Source of the DNA: Paenibacillus polysaccharolyticus
GTDB taxonomy: Bacteria; Bacillota; Bacilli; Paenibacillales; Paenibacillaceae
DNA length: 64,000 nucleotides
NCBI RefSeq assembly: GCF_900102085.1
Contig: NZ_FMVM01000021.1
Location: 47,665 to 111,664, forward strand
Reading direction: 5' to 3'
A model generated the notes under the pieces. It was not told the origin of the DNA. It made no database searches and saw only the letters and a list, made by a program, of their open reading frames with translations. Shown piece after piece: positions 46,001 to 51,738 of this stretch (the first letter of the stretch is position 1; each line of letters starts with the position of its first letter). The translations under genes and the position numbers were made by a program.

Positions 46001-48889
46001 CAGATGATCCCCATCCGCACACTGAAACAGTCCTGCTTTCATAAGAGGCCCATTCTCCAGATCAATACCTGCTTGAATGTCCGTTGCCTTCGCTTCCACA
46101 ACCTGCCCGGTGTGTTGCTCATCCTTGAAGTCGAACACATCCAGCGTGAACAACCCGCCTTCCTGAATTGCTCGGTTCCGGGCGCTGAACCCTTGTTCCG
46201 TCTTACGGAATACCATTCGCAAAGCGTCATGATGTTCGGCCAGCTTTTGCAGTACATGTCCTACCGTTTCTTCGTCGAATCTGTCCTTTCGGTACAGCAT
46301 CACCGACTGATTGAAATGATGGGAATCCACAAAGGAGCTCTCGAAAAACCATTGCTGGATCGGCGTCAGTACTGTTTCACCCGTAACTTCTCCTTGATCG
46401 ATGGTACGTCCAATCGGTTTCACATGCAGACTGAGCTGTGAGATCGTCGGATATTTGAACAAATCCCGGATTTCCAGCTTGTACCCGGCTTGATGAAGAC
46501 GCGAAGATACTTGAATGGACTTAATCGAGTCTCCACCAAGCTCAAAGAAGTGATCCGTTACCCCAACGCGATCAGCGTTCAATACGGCCTGCCATACATC
46601 AGCAAGAGTCCGCTCCACTTCATTTCGGGGAGCTACGTACTCGCCTCCAATCAGTGCATTTCCTTCTGGGGCAGGCAAAGCCTTGCGGTCAATTTTGTCG
46701 TTCGGCGTAAGGGGCATCCTTGGAAGCTGAACAAAATGGGCCGGAATCATGTAATTCGGCAAGTTTTGTGCCAGCGTGCTTCTCAGCTCACCTAGTGTAA
46801 GTGGGTGGCTCGCGACCAGGTAAGCACACAGTTCTTGGCCGCTTTTGCCATCCCTCGCTATTACGATTGTCTCCTGCACAGAGTCAATCTTCAGAAGTTG
46901 CTCTTCAATCTCCCCAATCTCGATTCGGAATCCACGGATTTTCACCTGATGGTCGATCCGTCCCAAATACTCCATATTTCCGTCTGGAAGCCAGCGGGCC
47001 AGATCTCCCGTCCGGTAAAGGCGTTCTCCCGGTACAAACGGATGTTCCACGAACTTCTCTGCCGTTAGCTCCGGTTGGTTCAGATAACCTCTCGCAAGTC
47101 CCACACCTGCCACGCACAACTCGCCGTCCACTCCTGGAGGTACAAGTTGCAGGTGAGCATCCAGAATAAAAATCTGGTGATTCGCCAGTGGCCGCCCGAT
47201 CGGAATCACTCTGTGTTCCGGTTGCTCCTCATTCGCATCCCAAAGTGTCGTAACAATGGACGCTTCAGTAGGACCATAAGCATTGAAATAGTGAACCTTC
47301 GTTTTCCACTGTTGCACGAATTCGGCTGATACTGCCGAGCCTCCCGTTACGAGTTTCGTTAAACTAGGGAGTTGATCCGGGTGCAAATAAGCGCTATACG
47401 TTGGCGGCAAAATCGCCGCTGTAATTGCATGCTCATTCATATAATGCTCGAACAAACGAGTGTCGAGAATCGTTTCGGCTGTAGGAATGTACAAAGTCGC
47501 ACCAAAGTAGAGCGCTTTGAACATTTCCCAGCAGGATGCATCGAATGACAGACTGGCGAATTGAACAATTCGGTCTCGCTCCGTAATACCAAGCTTGTCC
47601 GCAAACATCAATTTCAAGCTTACCAAGCCCCGATGCTCCAGCATGACTCCTTTGGGTTTGCCTGTCGTACCTGACGTATAGATGACATAAGCGAGGTCAT
47701 TCGGGCCACTAGCGAGCTCCAGATCCGCCCCATCGTTGTCATAGGAGTTCTCGTCATCCAGTGCAAGAACAGTCCCTTTGAAAGGTACTTGGTGCATCAG
47801 CTCCCTTTGAGTCAGTAGCAGCTGCGCGTTAGAGTCCTCCAGAATGTATCGGATTCGTTCTTCCGGGTATTCGGGATCAATGGGTACGTAAGCACCGCCA
47901 GCTTTTAGAACCGCCAGAATACCAACAACCGTCTCCAGCGACCTCCTTACCATCAAGCCGACCAATTGATTGGGTAACACGCCGACGGATCGTAGCGTTC
48001 TCGCAAGCCGGTTAGCTCGTTCATTCAACTCCGCGTATGAAAGTTGCTGATTCTCAAAAACAACTGCCGTTGCTTCTGGCACCCGCTGTACCTGTTCTTC
48101 TATGAGTTGATGGATTGTCCAATCCCGGGCATAGTCCTGCTTGGTATCGTTAAAGCTTTGGAGCAATTTAATTTTCTCTTCTTCAGACAACATATCAATC
48201 TTCACGATGTCCAGTTCCAGCTCGTGGAGACCCACAGTTAGCAGGCTGTTGAGATGACCAACAACCCGAGTCATGAATTCAGAATCATATAAATGCTCGT
48301 TGTATAAAAGAGCTAACTGTATGGTCCCGCCGGTTATGCTGAACTCAAAAGAACAATCCGTGACCACATATGGTGTGATTTCATCCGTATGTAGCTCCTT
48401 TAGAGATACTAGTGTATGGATGATTGGCTTCCCGTCCTCATATTGCAAGTCCAGCTTCTCCGTCATTTTCGAGAAGGGAATATGTTGATGCTGAATCACT
48501 TCCGGTAAGGAAGTCCTCAATTCATTCAGAAGTGTTTTAAAAGTCACACCCGCCGCAAACGAGTTTTTTAATATGACGGTATGATTAATAGAGCGTCGCT
48601 GTTCCGTCTTTTTCGGTACAATCGGCATACCAACCAAAATGTCGGAAGCGCCTGTATATTTATATAAAAGTGACTGCACACCCGCAAGCATAATCATAAA
48701 CGTCGCCAGCGGAGTCCCCTTACTCATTTGTAGGACACGTTGCGACGCTTTCTCTGAAAGCGAACCACTAACGGTTGTCATCATGGGTCTTAAAGGGCTT
48801 TGCGTTTTGCTGTAAGGTAACCGCGTCAGAATATCATCATCACTACCGAGTTTTTCGTTCCAAAACAACGTTTCTTTTTCAAAAGCCAC
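34097..48889 (-). CDS. pmxA: Polymyxin synthetase PmxA: middle subunit, modules 6-9
   Basis: About 4930 residues. Order: truncated C remnant (1-235, no HHxxxDG), A6 (YTSGTTGKPKG near 408), T6 (GGDSI, 787), E6 (HHAVVDG 971, then EGHGRE), C7 (QHILMDG 1447), A7 (1916), T7 (2301), C8 (2486), A8 (2972), T8 (3364), C9 (3551), A9 (4036), T9 (4428), terminal C (HHIVSDG, 4620). Specificity residues: A6 DAWIVGAI (hydrophobic, made D by E6), A7 DGFLLGLV (Leu/Ile-like), A8 and A9 DVGEISAI (Dab). I prefer GTG 48889 (VAFEKETLFW), preceded by GAGGGG at ten bases. The frame runs up to TTG 48967 without a binding site. It is the first synthetase gene of the operon, though it acts after PmxE. Confidence 0.95.
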   Translation of the reverse strand: MAFEKETLFWNEKLGSDDDILTRLPYSKTQSPLRPMMTTVSGSLSEKASQRVLQMSKGTPLATFMIMLAGVQSLLYKYTGASDILVGMPIVPKKTEQRRSINHTVILKNSFAAGVTFKTLLNELRTSLPEVIQHQHIPFSKMTEKLDLQYEDGKPIIHTLVSLKELHTDEITPYVVTDCSFEFSITGGTIQLALLYNEHLYDSEFMTRVVGHLNSLLTVGLHELELDIVKIDMLSEEEKIKLLQSFNDTKQDYARDWTIHQLIEEQVQRVPEATAVVFENQQLSYAELNERANRLARTLRSVGVLPNQLVGLMVRRSLETVVGILAVLKAGGAYVPIDPEYPEERIRYILEDSNAQLLLTQRELMHQVPFKGTVLALDDENSYDNDGADLELASGPNDLAYVIYTSGTTGKPKGVMLEHRGLVSLKLMFADKLGITERDRIVQFASLSFDASCWEMFKALYFGATLYIPTAETILDTRLFEHYMNEHAITAAILPPTYSAYLHPDQLPSLTKLVTGGSAVSAEFVQQWKTKVHYFNAYGPTEASIVTTLWDANEEQPEHRVIPIGRPLANHQIFILDAHLQLVPPGVDGELCVAGVGLARGYLNQPELTAEKFVEHPFVPGERLYRTGDLARWLPDGNMEYLGRIDHQVKIRGFRIEIGEIEEQLLKIDSVQETIVIARDGKSGQELCAYLVASHPLTLGELRSTLAQNLPNYMIPAHFVQLPRMPLTPNDKIDRKALPAPEGNALIGGEYVAPRNEVERTLADVWQAVLNADRVGVTDHFFELGGDSIKSIQVSSRLHQAGYKLEIRDLFKYPTISQLSLHVKPIGRTIDQGEVTGETVLTPIQQWFFESSFVDSHHFNQSVMLYRKDRFDEETVGHVLQKLAEHHDALRMVFRKTEQGFSARNRAIQEGGLFTLDVFDFKDEQHTGQVVEAKATDIQAGIDLENGPLMKAGLFQCADGDHLLLTVHHAVVDGVSWRILMEDFALGYEQAVKNEDIRFPAKTDAYRTWSEQLAAYAQSAELAKERAYWQDVEQIEVPAIPKDMETDMTTQQDSESLFVRLTPEETELLLKRVHRAYNTEMNDILITALGIAIRNWTGHERVRINLEGHGRESIGTDIDINRTVGWFTTKFPVVLEPESDRDLAYQIKQVKERLRRIPNKGLGYGICRYLSKSEDSLVWGAEPEINFNYLGQFDDDVNQDEIGISAYSSGSPASDRQARSFVLDINGMVLDGALSLDLSYSRKQYRKETMEFFAQGLEQSLRELIAHCVGKEHTELTPSDVQFKGLTVTALEQIAQRSGHLGEIENIYSLTPMQKGMWFHSALDQQTAAYFEQTRFTMRGALNVQLFEKSWMELAKRHLVLRANFVKGPTGEPLQIVYRDKPVGFEYEELLHLKMDEKQKQAYLDKKAEDDKLRGFDMEHDALVRFTILRTEEQSYHVLWSFQHILMDGWCLSQLTQELFEVYSALISGEQPVVDKGADYGTYIEWLEKQDDKAASDYWTAFLAGYEGQTVLPRQKESVPHNRFKADHVTALLGKDLSERMDQVAKQHLVTVNTLLQATWGVMLQKYNGTHDAVFGSVVAGRPVEIPGVESMIGLFINTVPVRVTSEADTVFSNLMVKLQERALESGSYDYYPLYEIQALSLQKQNLINHIIAFENYPVDEQMEQAGDQNHGELTIADVQMEEQTNYNFNVTVSPGAEIEIRFDFNAEVFDKDSIERLKGHLLHLLEQVTANPKIAVGELELVTEAEKTDLLERFNDTTTAFPRDKTLIQLFQEQAERIPDATAVTLNGYEMTYRALNERVNRLARTLCSHGITRGRLVAIMAERSIEMVVGMLAAHKAGAGYVPIDPEYPEERIRFLIEDSGAQVMLTQSHLRERLADSDSVILLDDEFFYHEDSTDLHPGTEATDLACIIYTSGTTGKPKGNLVSHRNIVRIVRNTNYIDITEHDHVLQLSSYSFDGAIFDIFGALTNGARLVLVPRETVLEIGQLADLIQREHISVMLITTAFFNVLVDVNIDCLRDVRAILFGGERVSVGHVRKALSHIGPGKLNHLYGPSESTVYTTYLPVDFIDDAAVTVPIGRPISNTTVYIVDSRNQLLPIGVAGELCVGGEGLVQGYNNRPELTAEKFVEHPFEPGARMYRTGDLAKWLPDGTIEYVGRTDDQVKIRGFRIELGEIEAQLQKVEGIRKTTVFARESASGEKQLCAYYEADVELPAAEVKSVLSQELPAYMIPSYLIQLEQLPLTTNGKVDRRSLPAPEESLQVGEEGTLPRTPLEASLADIWKSVLGLAHISVHDNFFDLGGHSLRATTLVSKVHQELNVELPLRDVFRYSTIEEMALAISRIGEQTFSSIPLADRRAYYPLSSAQKRLYILNQLEGADQSYNMPGVLLVEGTIDRSLLEKAFRGLIARHETLRTGFEIVQGEAVQRIYESAHFAVEYCHANEEEAPDVVQAFIQPFDLAKPPLLRAKLVELATERYLLMFDMHHIISDGVSMDVFVDELVRLYSDETLEPLRIQYKDYAVWQQSDEQKEQLKREESYWLERYQGDLPVLEMPTDYPRPAVQSFEGQTLTSFVDEKTNEGLKQLAAQRGTTLYMVLLAAYTVLLHKYTGQDDLIVGTSIAGRTHVDTQPLIGMFVNTLALRNYPTADKTFLSYLEEVKETTLGAYEHQNYPFEELVYKVQVTRDLSRNPLFDTMFSLQNLEEKKIELKGLKLSPYSSDYGSAKFDLSVDVTEEDGVLECNFEFATALYKESTIRRLQAHFGHLLATIVSRPNAKIAELHLLTTAEKEELISAFNPAQPEAETAPAAAFHRLFEEQAQHAPESEAVVYENDRLTYAELNERANRLAATLRASGIGRESIVGIFAERSVDLLVAVLAVWKAGGAYVPLDPDYPADRVRFMLEDSGAKVLLTQKPLQERAEAWLVEEELALSAVLYLDDEASYSDERANAPMSSGMDGFHEARPEDLAYVIYTSGTTGQPKGVMIEHRSLVNTAAGYRREYRLDQFPVRLLQLASFSFDVFVGDIARTLYNGGTMVIVPKDDRIDPSRLHHWIEQERVTLFESTPALIVPFMEYVHENQLDMSQMELLITSSDSCSVADYRTLQERFGSQFRIINAYGVTEAAIDSSFYDESLEMLPETGHVPIGKAWLNAKFYIVDAHLNPVPVGVLGELVIGGVGVSRGYLNRPELTEEKFVDSPFAAGERLYRTGDLARWMEDGNVDFIGRMDNQAKIRGYRIETGEVEAKLLRVEGVREAVVLVRTDGEGQKMLCAYYTTNTGTDLAMNVLRGALAQELPGYMIPSYFVEMECLPLTPNGKIDRKALPAPEGEAGSGTEYVAPRNELERKLASIWQEVLGLTKEIGVYENFFDIGGHSLRATTLVSKIHKELNVDLPLREVFRHSMIENMAVAISRLDEQKFVAIPLAERREVYPQSFAQKRLFILNQLEGAELSYNMPEAMVLEGALDRARFEDAFRKLVDRHEMLRTGFEMVDGEAAQRIYQDLNLAVEFYSADEQEVEEIVHRFVRPFDLAKPPLLRVGLVQLAPERHILMYDMHHIISDGVSMEIFVEEFVRLYGGEQLEPLRIQYKDYSVWLHSQEQKERLQHQETYWLDMFQGELPVLEMPTDYPRPAVQSYDGHTLEFFLEVSKTDALKQLASETGTTLFMVLLAAYNVLLHKYSGQEDVVVGTPIAGRNHGDVQPLIGIFLNTLAIRSYPSSEKTFLSYLNEIKETTLHAFEHQNYPFEELVDKVQVTRDLSRNPLFDTLFTMQNTENEEFELEGLRLTSYPSAMDTAKFDISLDVGEENGGLDYSFEYATALYKRETIERLAKHYEQLLVTIVSRPDAKIAELSLLTAEEKEMLSAFNPAQPEAEKAPALAFHLLFEEQAQRAPESEAVVYENDRLTYAELNERANRLAATLRASSIGRESIVGILAERSVDLLVAVLAVWKAGGAYVPLDPDYPADRVRFMLQDSGAKVLLTQTPLRERAEAWLGEEELALADVLYLDDEASYSEERANAPLSSGMDDFHEARPEDLAYVIYTSGTTGQPKGVMIEHRSLVNTAAGYRREYRLDQFRVRLLQLASFSFDVFVGDIARTLYNGGAMIIVPKDDRIDPSRLHHWIEQEQVTIFESTPALIVPFMEYVHENQLDMSQMELLITSSDSCSVGDYRTLQERFGSQFRIINAYGVTEAAIDSSFYDEPLEMLPETGHVPIGKAWLNAKFYIVDAHLNPVPVGVLGELVIGGVGVSRGYLNRPELTEEKFVDSPFALGERLYRTGDLARWTKDGNVDFIGRMDNQAKIRGYRIETGEIESQLLRVENVREAVVLVRNDANGQKVLCAYYTVDTGTDLVVNDLRGALAQELPGYMIPSYFVRMEHLPLTPNGKIDRKALPAPEGEAGSGVEYVAPRNKLEIKLASIWQEVLGLTKEIGVYENFFDIGGHSLRATSLAGKVFKKLNVNLPLRDVFRHSTIAAMAEVVARMERREHDAIPQADVREYYPLSSAQKRLFIQHTLDGADQLYNMPELVQLEGEFDLERFEDAMRKLITRHESLRTGFEVMKGEAVQRIYQQVDFAIEHHQADPEDVTQMEQTIRGFVRPFDLGKPPLLRAGVIELERDLHILLFDMHHIVSDGVSMAIVMDEFSSLYAGEELPPLRIQYKDYAVWQHSKDYQDRIGRQEAYWLKAFEGELPRADLPMDYERSAIRDYEGMHLDFDVDASLSERLRQLAAQQESTLYMVLLAAYTLLLSKYSGQEDIIVGTPVAGRTNADLEPVIGMFVNTLALRNRPSGDKTFLSYLEEVKETALGAFENQDYPFEELVERLNVKREPGRFPLFDAVFDLQNIEEQDVELEGVNLKNVELDQLEEAKFDLTLFMYENNGSLSGGFFYATKLFKETMIRTLSEDYLRVLSQIVENPQLELNRIECHKPETGGKNAVDTIEFAF
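35690..37260 (-). repeat. Near-identical Dab adenylation unit, copy in module 9 (pmxA)
   Basis: Third copy. The carrier-domain flank at about 35590-35690 is also nearly identical to that of module 8 (38770-38890), so the repeat extends beyond the A domain between these two neighbours. Confidence 0.78.
38880..40450 (-). repeat. Near-identical Dab adenylation unit, copy in module 8 (pmxA)
   Basis: Fourth copy. It shares the cgttcttgaagtggtttctg variant and its surroundings with module 5 of pmxE. Only scattered third-position differences separate the two over about 250 bases. Confidence 0.8.
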
Positions 48890-49592
48890 CTGGATCGTTC
48901 CCCTCTCTTCATCGGTAAAAGCAATCCGGCAGAGCCTATGCCGCAGCAATGCTCCCCGCCTTTTCAAAATGTGACAACAATAGCTATGGCTTATGCCAAA
49001 TCACCGCTTTGCTTATCCAATTGATCGCATATGGCAATCTTCTGCCTGGCAACGATCTCGAACGACTATCCTGCTTGAAAAAAATAGAGTCATCGTTTAC
49101 GCAAAAGGTGTATGTGTTACTGACTCCCTTGCTTCAATATGTTTACTGTGAACACAGATGCCCCAAAACGGACCTTGCATTTAACCTTGGATTCGGAATT
49201 GGAATTAGAGGTGGACAAGGGAGGCTTCTCCCATTGATGTAAGACGTGCTGTAGGATTCCAGAGGCCAGCAGAAAATCAGCCGTACCTTCGGATTTTGCA
49301 ACGGAGTTACCTTGATCAAAACCTATGTCAAGGGGCATTGATACACTCTATGTACGCTTAGTGCATTCCCCCGCAGTCCCGACGTGGATAATTCAAGATC
49401 AGGCCGCGGGGTAGTGATCTTTTCCCGGGCGATTACATGTGAAGATGGTATTTCATGAGGTTCTCAAAAATGCTCTGTATTAGATGAACGGGTTAGTCCT
49501 AGGAATAGAAATGAATTCCATGTTGCCTGACGCGCGGCCCCCTGAAAGAAGTTCTATTCCTATTGCCAGCGCACCCGTCGGTTTGACCAAAC
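48890..49592. other. Gap between pmxA and the diaminobutyrate aminotransferase gene
   Basis: About 700 bases with no convincing gene. A perfect 11-bp inverted repeat (taggaatagaa at 49500-49510, ttctattccta at 49552-49562) has a 41-base loop. A minus-strand TTGACA occurs near 49329 but without a good -10. A 73-codon minus-strand frame (49117-49338) lacks a ribosome binding site. Just after the aminotransferase stop, an out-of-frame minus-strand stretch reads KPTGALAIGIELLSGG, which may be a coding relic. The pmxA promoter is expected here, but I cannot place it. Confidence 0.5.
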
Positions 49593-50876
49593 TTAGGTTG
49601 TTACCAGCAAACGCTGGGCCTCTTGAGAGATTACCTGCTGAATACTAGACTTGATAATATCGCAACCAGCAGCCAGATTCTCCATGGAAACAGTCAGCGG
49701 AGGCATGATCTTCAGGACGAGGTCCCCTCTGCCGGCCCTTTCAATAATAAGCCCATTCTCGAAACTGATCTCCGACATCCGCTTCGCCCCGGCTTCATCC
49801 GTAAAGCCCGAAACGTCAATGCCCCAGATCAGGCCAAGCCCGCGGATGGTGATGGAAGGATGTAGAGGTTTGATTTCTTTATCAAGGAACGCTCGCACGA
49901 ACTCTTCCTTCTGCTTCACCTGTTGTTCCAAGGCTACTCTATCCCGGAACTCAAGAGCAGCCTTGGCAGCCACAAAAGCGAGCTGGTTGCCGCGGAAGGT
50001 GCCGTTGTGTTCCCCTGGCGTCCAGAGATCCAGTTCAGGCTTCAGGAGCAGGAGGGACATTGGCAGGCCGTACCCGCTGATTGACTTTGACAGAGTAATC
50101 AGATCCGGCTCAATTCCCGCACGTTCGAAGGAGAAGAATTCGCCAGTTCGGCCGCAACCGACTTGAATCTCATCGGTAATGAGCAGTATATCGTGCTTGC
50201 GGCAAATCTGTTGCAATCCGCGTAACCACTGTGCGTCAGCAACATGAATGCCCCCTTCAGCTTGAACTGTTTCGAGCAGGATGGCAGCCGGTTTATCAAC
50301 TCCGGAGTGCGAATCCGTTAGAATATTTTCAATATAACCAAGTGTATCCATATCTGCGAAAGCTCCACTCGGGTGTGGTATGAAGGTGACTCCATCCAGA
50401 GGAAGTCCTGCACCTTCCCTCATCGACTTGGAGCTTGTTGCCGAAAGGCTGCCGAGTGACATACCGTGGAAACCGCCCATGAATGCAAAGATGCCGGTTC
50501 TTTTCTTCGCCTTGCGTGCAAGCTTGAGTGCCGCTTCCACTGCATTTGTGCCCGTCGGACCGCAGAATTGAAGCTTGTAATTCAGCTTCTTTGGCTCCAA
50601 GATCCGTTCCGAGAAGCTCTGGATGAATTCGCGCTTGGCCATTGTGTACATATCGAGACCATGCATAATCCGATCGGAGGTCAGGTAATCTAGAATCCGA
50701 CCTTTAATATAATCGTTGTTATGACCATAGTTCAGTGCTCCAGCACCTGCAAAAAAATCAATGTATGCTCTTCCATCCTCAGCATATAACAGGTCTTCCT
50801 TGGCCCGGTCGAATACTACCGGAAAGCTTCTGCAGTAAGATCTTACGTTAGATTCCAGCTTCTCAAAAATGCTCAC
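49593..50876 (-). CDS. ectB: Diaminobutyrate--2-oxoglutarate aminotransferase (EctB type)
   Basis: A 427-residue class-III PLP aminotransferase that makes L-2,4-diaminobutyrate from aspartate semialdehyde and glutamate. Opening SIFEKLESNVRSYCRSFP is characteristic of EctB. Other marks: FFAGAGALNYGHNN, GTNAVEAALKLARK, GFHGMSLGS, DEIQVGCGRTG (PLP-ring Asp), and LSKSISGYGLP with the Schiff-base Lys. The start is GTG 50876 with GGAGG nine bases upstream; the ATG three codons earlier abuts the GGAGG and is unlikely. It lies upstream of pmxA on the same strand, without ectA or ectC beside it, so its role is more likely Dab supply for polymyxin (six of ten residues) than ectoine synthesis. Co-transcription with pmxA is uncertain across the 0.7-kb gap. 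Confidence 0.93.
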   Translation of the reverse strand: MSIFEKLESNVRSYCRSFPVVFDRAKEDLLYAEDGRAYIDFFAGAGALNYGHNNDYIKGRILDYLTSDRIMHGLDMYTMAKREFIQSFSERILEPKKLNYKLQFCGPTGTNAVEAALKLARKAKKRTGIFAFMGGFHGMSLGSLSATSSKSMREGAGLPLDGVTFIPHPSGAFADMDTLGYIENILTDSHSGVDKPAAILLETVQAEGGIHVADAQWLRGLQQICRKHDILLITDEIQVGCGRTGEFFSFERAGIEPDLITLSKSISGYGLPMSLLLLKPELDLWTPGEHNGTFRGNQLAFVAAKAALEFRDRVALEQQVKQKEEFVRAFLDKEIKPLHPSITIRGLGLIWGIDVSGFTDEAGAKRMSEISFENGLIIERAGRGDLVLKIMPPLTVSMENLAAGCDIIKSSIQQVISQEAQRLLVTT

Positions 50877-51738
50877 GCGCTTCATCCTCCATCGTAATTG
50901 GGATAAGTTTAGCTTCATTCTTTCTGAAACTTCTGGCGTCATCGAGCAAAAAATTCTTGGCTGTCGTTACCACAATTGTCGGTCCTCGCATGCCGGCTTG
51001 CTGGGTATCCAGTAGACTGGTCTCTCGCACACAGCTTAGGTATGTATAAAAACCCACCAATTCTATTTTTTTCAATAATTGGAAGGTCGACCTGCGTAGA
51101 ATTATATCAAATTTCCAAAGAATGTATAGTAAAATTTTGGTTAAATTAGATCTTTGAAGTATAAAGTGTTAATATTTCGCCTTAAATTAACACAATTAGG
51201 AGGGAAATAAGCAGAGTTTGTCATCAATCGAGGAATTAAACAGGAGTAATTTACCAATAATCCGAATGGTACTAATGGTATATATTACCTTCACTTTCTC
51301 CGTCGAAGCTTTGAATCCTTTCACTTTACAAAAATTTAACATGATTGTCCTAAATTGGTCTCGTTAACTTATGTAAGCAGAAGAATTTAAGAAGTTATAC
51401 TTTTCATTTTAATTTACTTTTGTTTTGTAAAGATTAGCAGAGCTAAAAATTACGTTGATGTCGATTTAACAACTATTTTACGAAGTGCATTACTTGCGAT
51501 TTCGATACGTGGTAGGCTCTCTTCTTCATTTGGCTTCGTCCTTTTCTTTCATTTTCACTACAACGAATGATCAAGGCTGTATCGTATATTTTGAGAACTA
51601 AAAAAGGAAGCCACGAGTCAATCTCTCGGGCTCCCTTTTCGATGTTAAAACCATTGTTCATACCATACGATTCAAAACTCTTTTACTAGTTCACAACTTT
51701 TTCATCACTGAACACACTTGTTCATTCAAGCCTGGATT
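50877..51738. other. AT-rich gap between ectB and glmS
   Basis: No gene is supported here. The part from about 51080 to 51470 is strongly AT-rich. A minus-strand TATAAT (51106-51101) may be the -10 of the ectB promoter, though no good -35 stands 17 bases upstream. A minus-strand frame at 50863-51075 (70 codons, TTG start, no clear binding site) overlaps the ectB start and is probably leader sequence. The glmS terminator lies at 51601-51640. Confidence 0.5.
51601..51640 (-). terminator. Terminator of glmS
   Basis: On the minus strand AAGGGAGCC(C)CGAG pairs with CTCG(T)GGCTTCC around a short loop and six T follow. It lies about 100 bases after the glmS stop. Confidence 0.85.

Noticed and set aside
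7959..48889. Assignment to octapeptin, tridecaptin, paenipeptin or pelgipeptin
   Set aside because: Module count (10), Thr at positions 2 and 10, Dab at 1, 3, 4, 5, 8 and 9, and the A-B-C-D-E gene order fit polymyxin only.
48890..48967. Extended pmxA start at TTG 48967
   Set aside because: No ribosome binding site precedes it, the added 26 residues (rich in Arg) do not resemble a C domain, and GTG 48889 has GAGGGG at ten bases.
49117..49338. 73-codon minus-strand frame upstream of pmxA
   Set aside because: No ribosome binding site, no recognisable family, and an unremarkable length for chance.
50863..51075. 70-codon minus-strand frame ahead of ectB
   Set aside because: TTG start without a clear binding site, and it overlaps the better ectB start. 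More likely the ectB leader.
51473..51661. 62-codon minus-strand frame after glmS
   Set aside because: It contains the glmS terminator hairpin and has no binding site or similarity.
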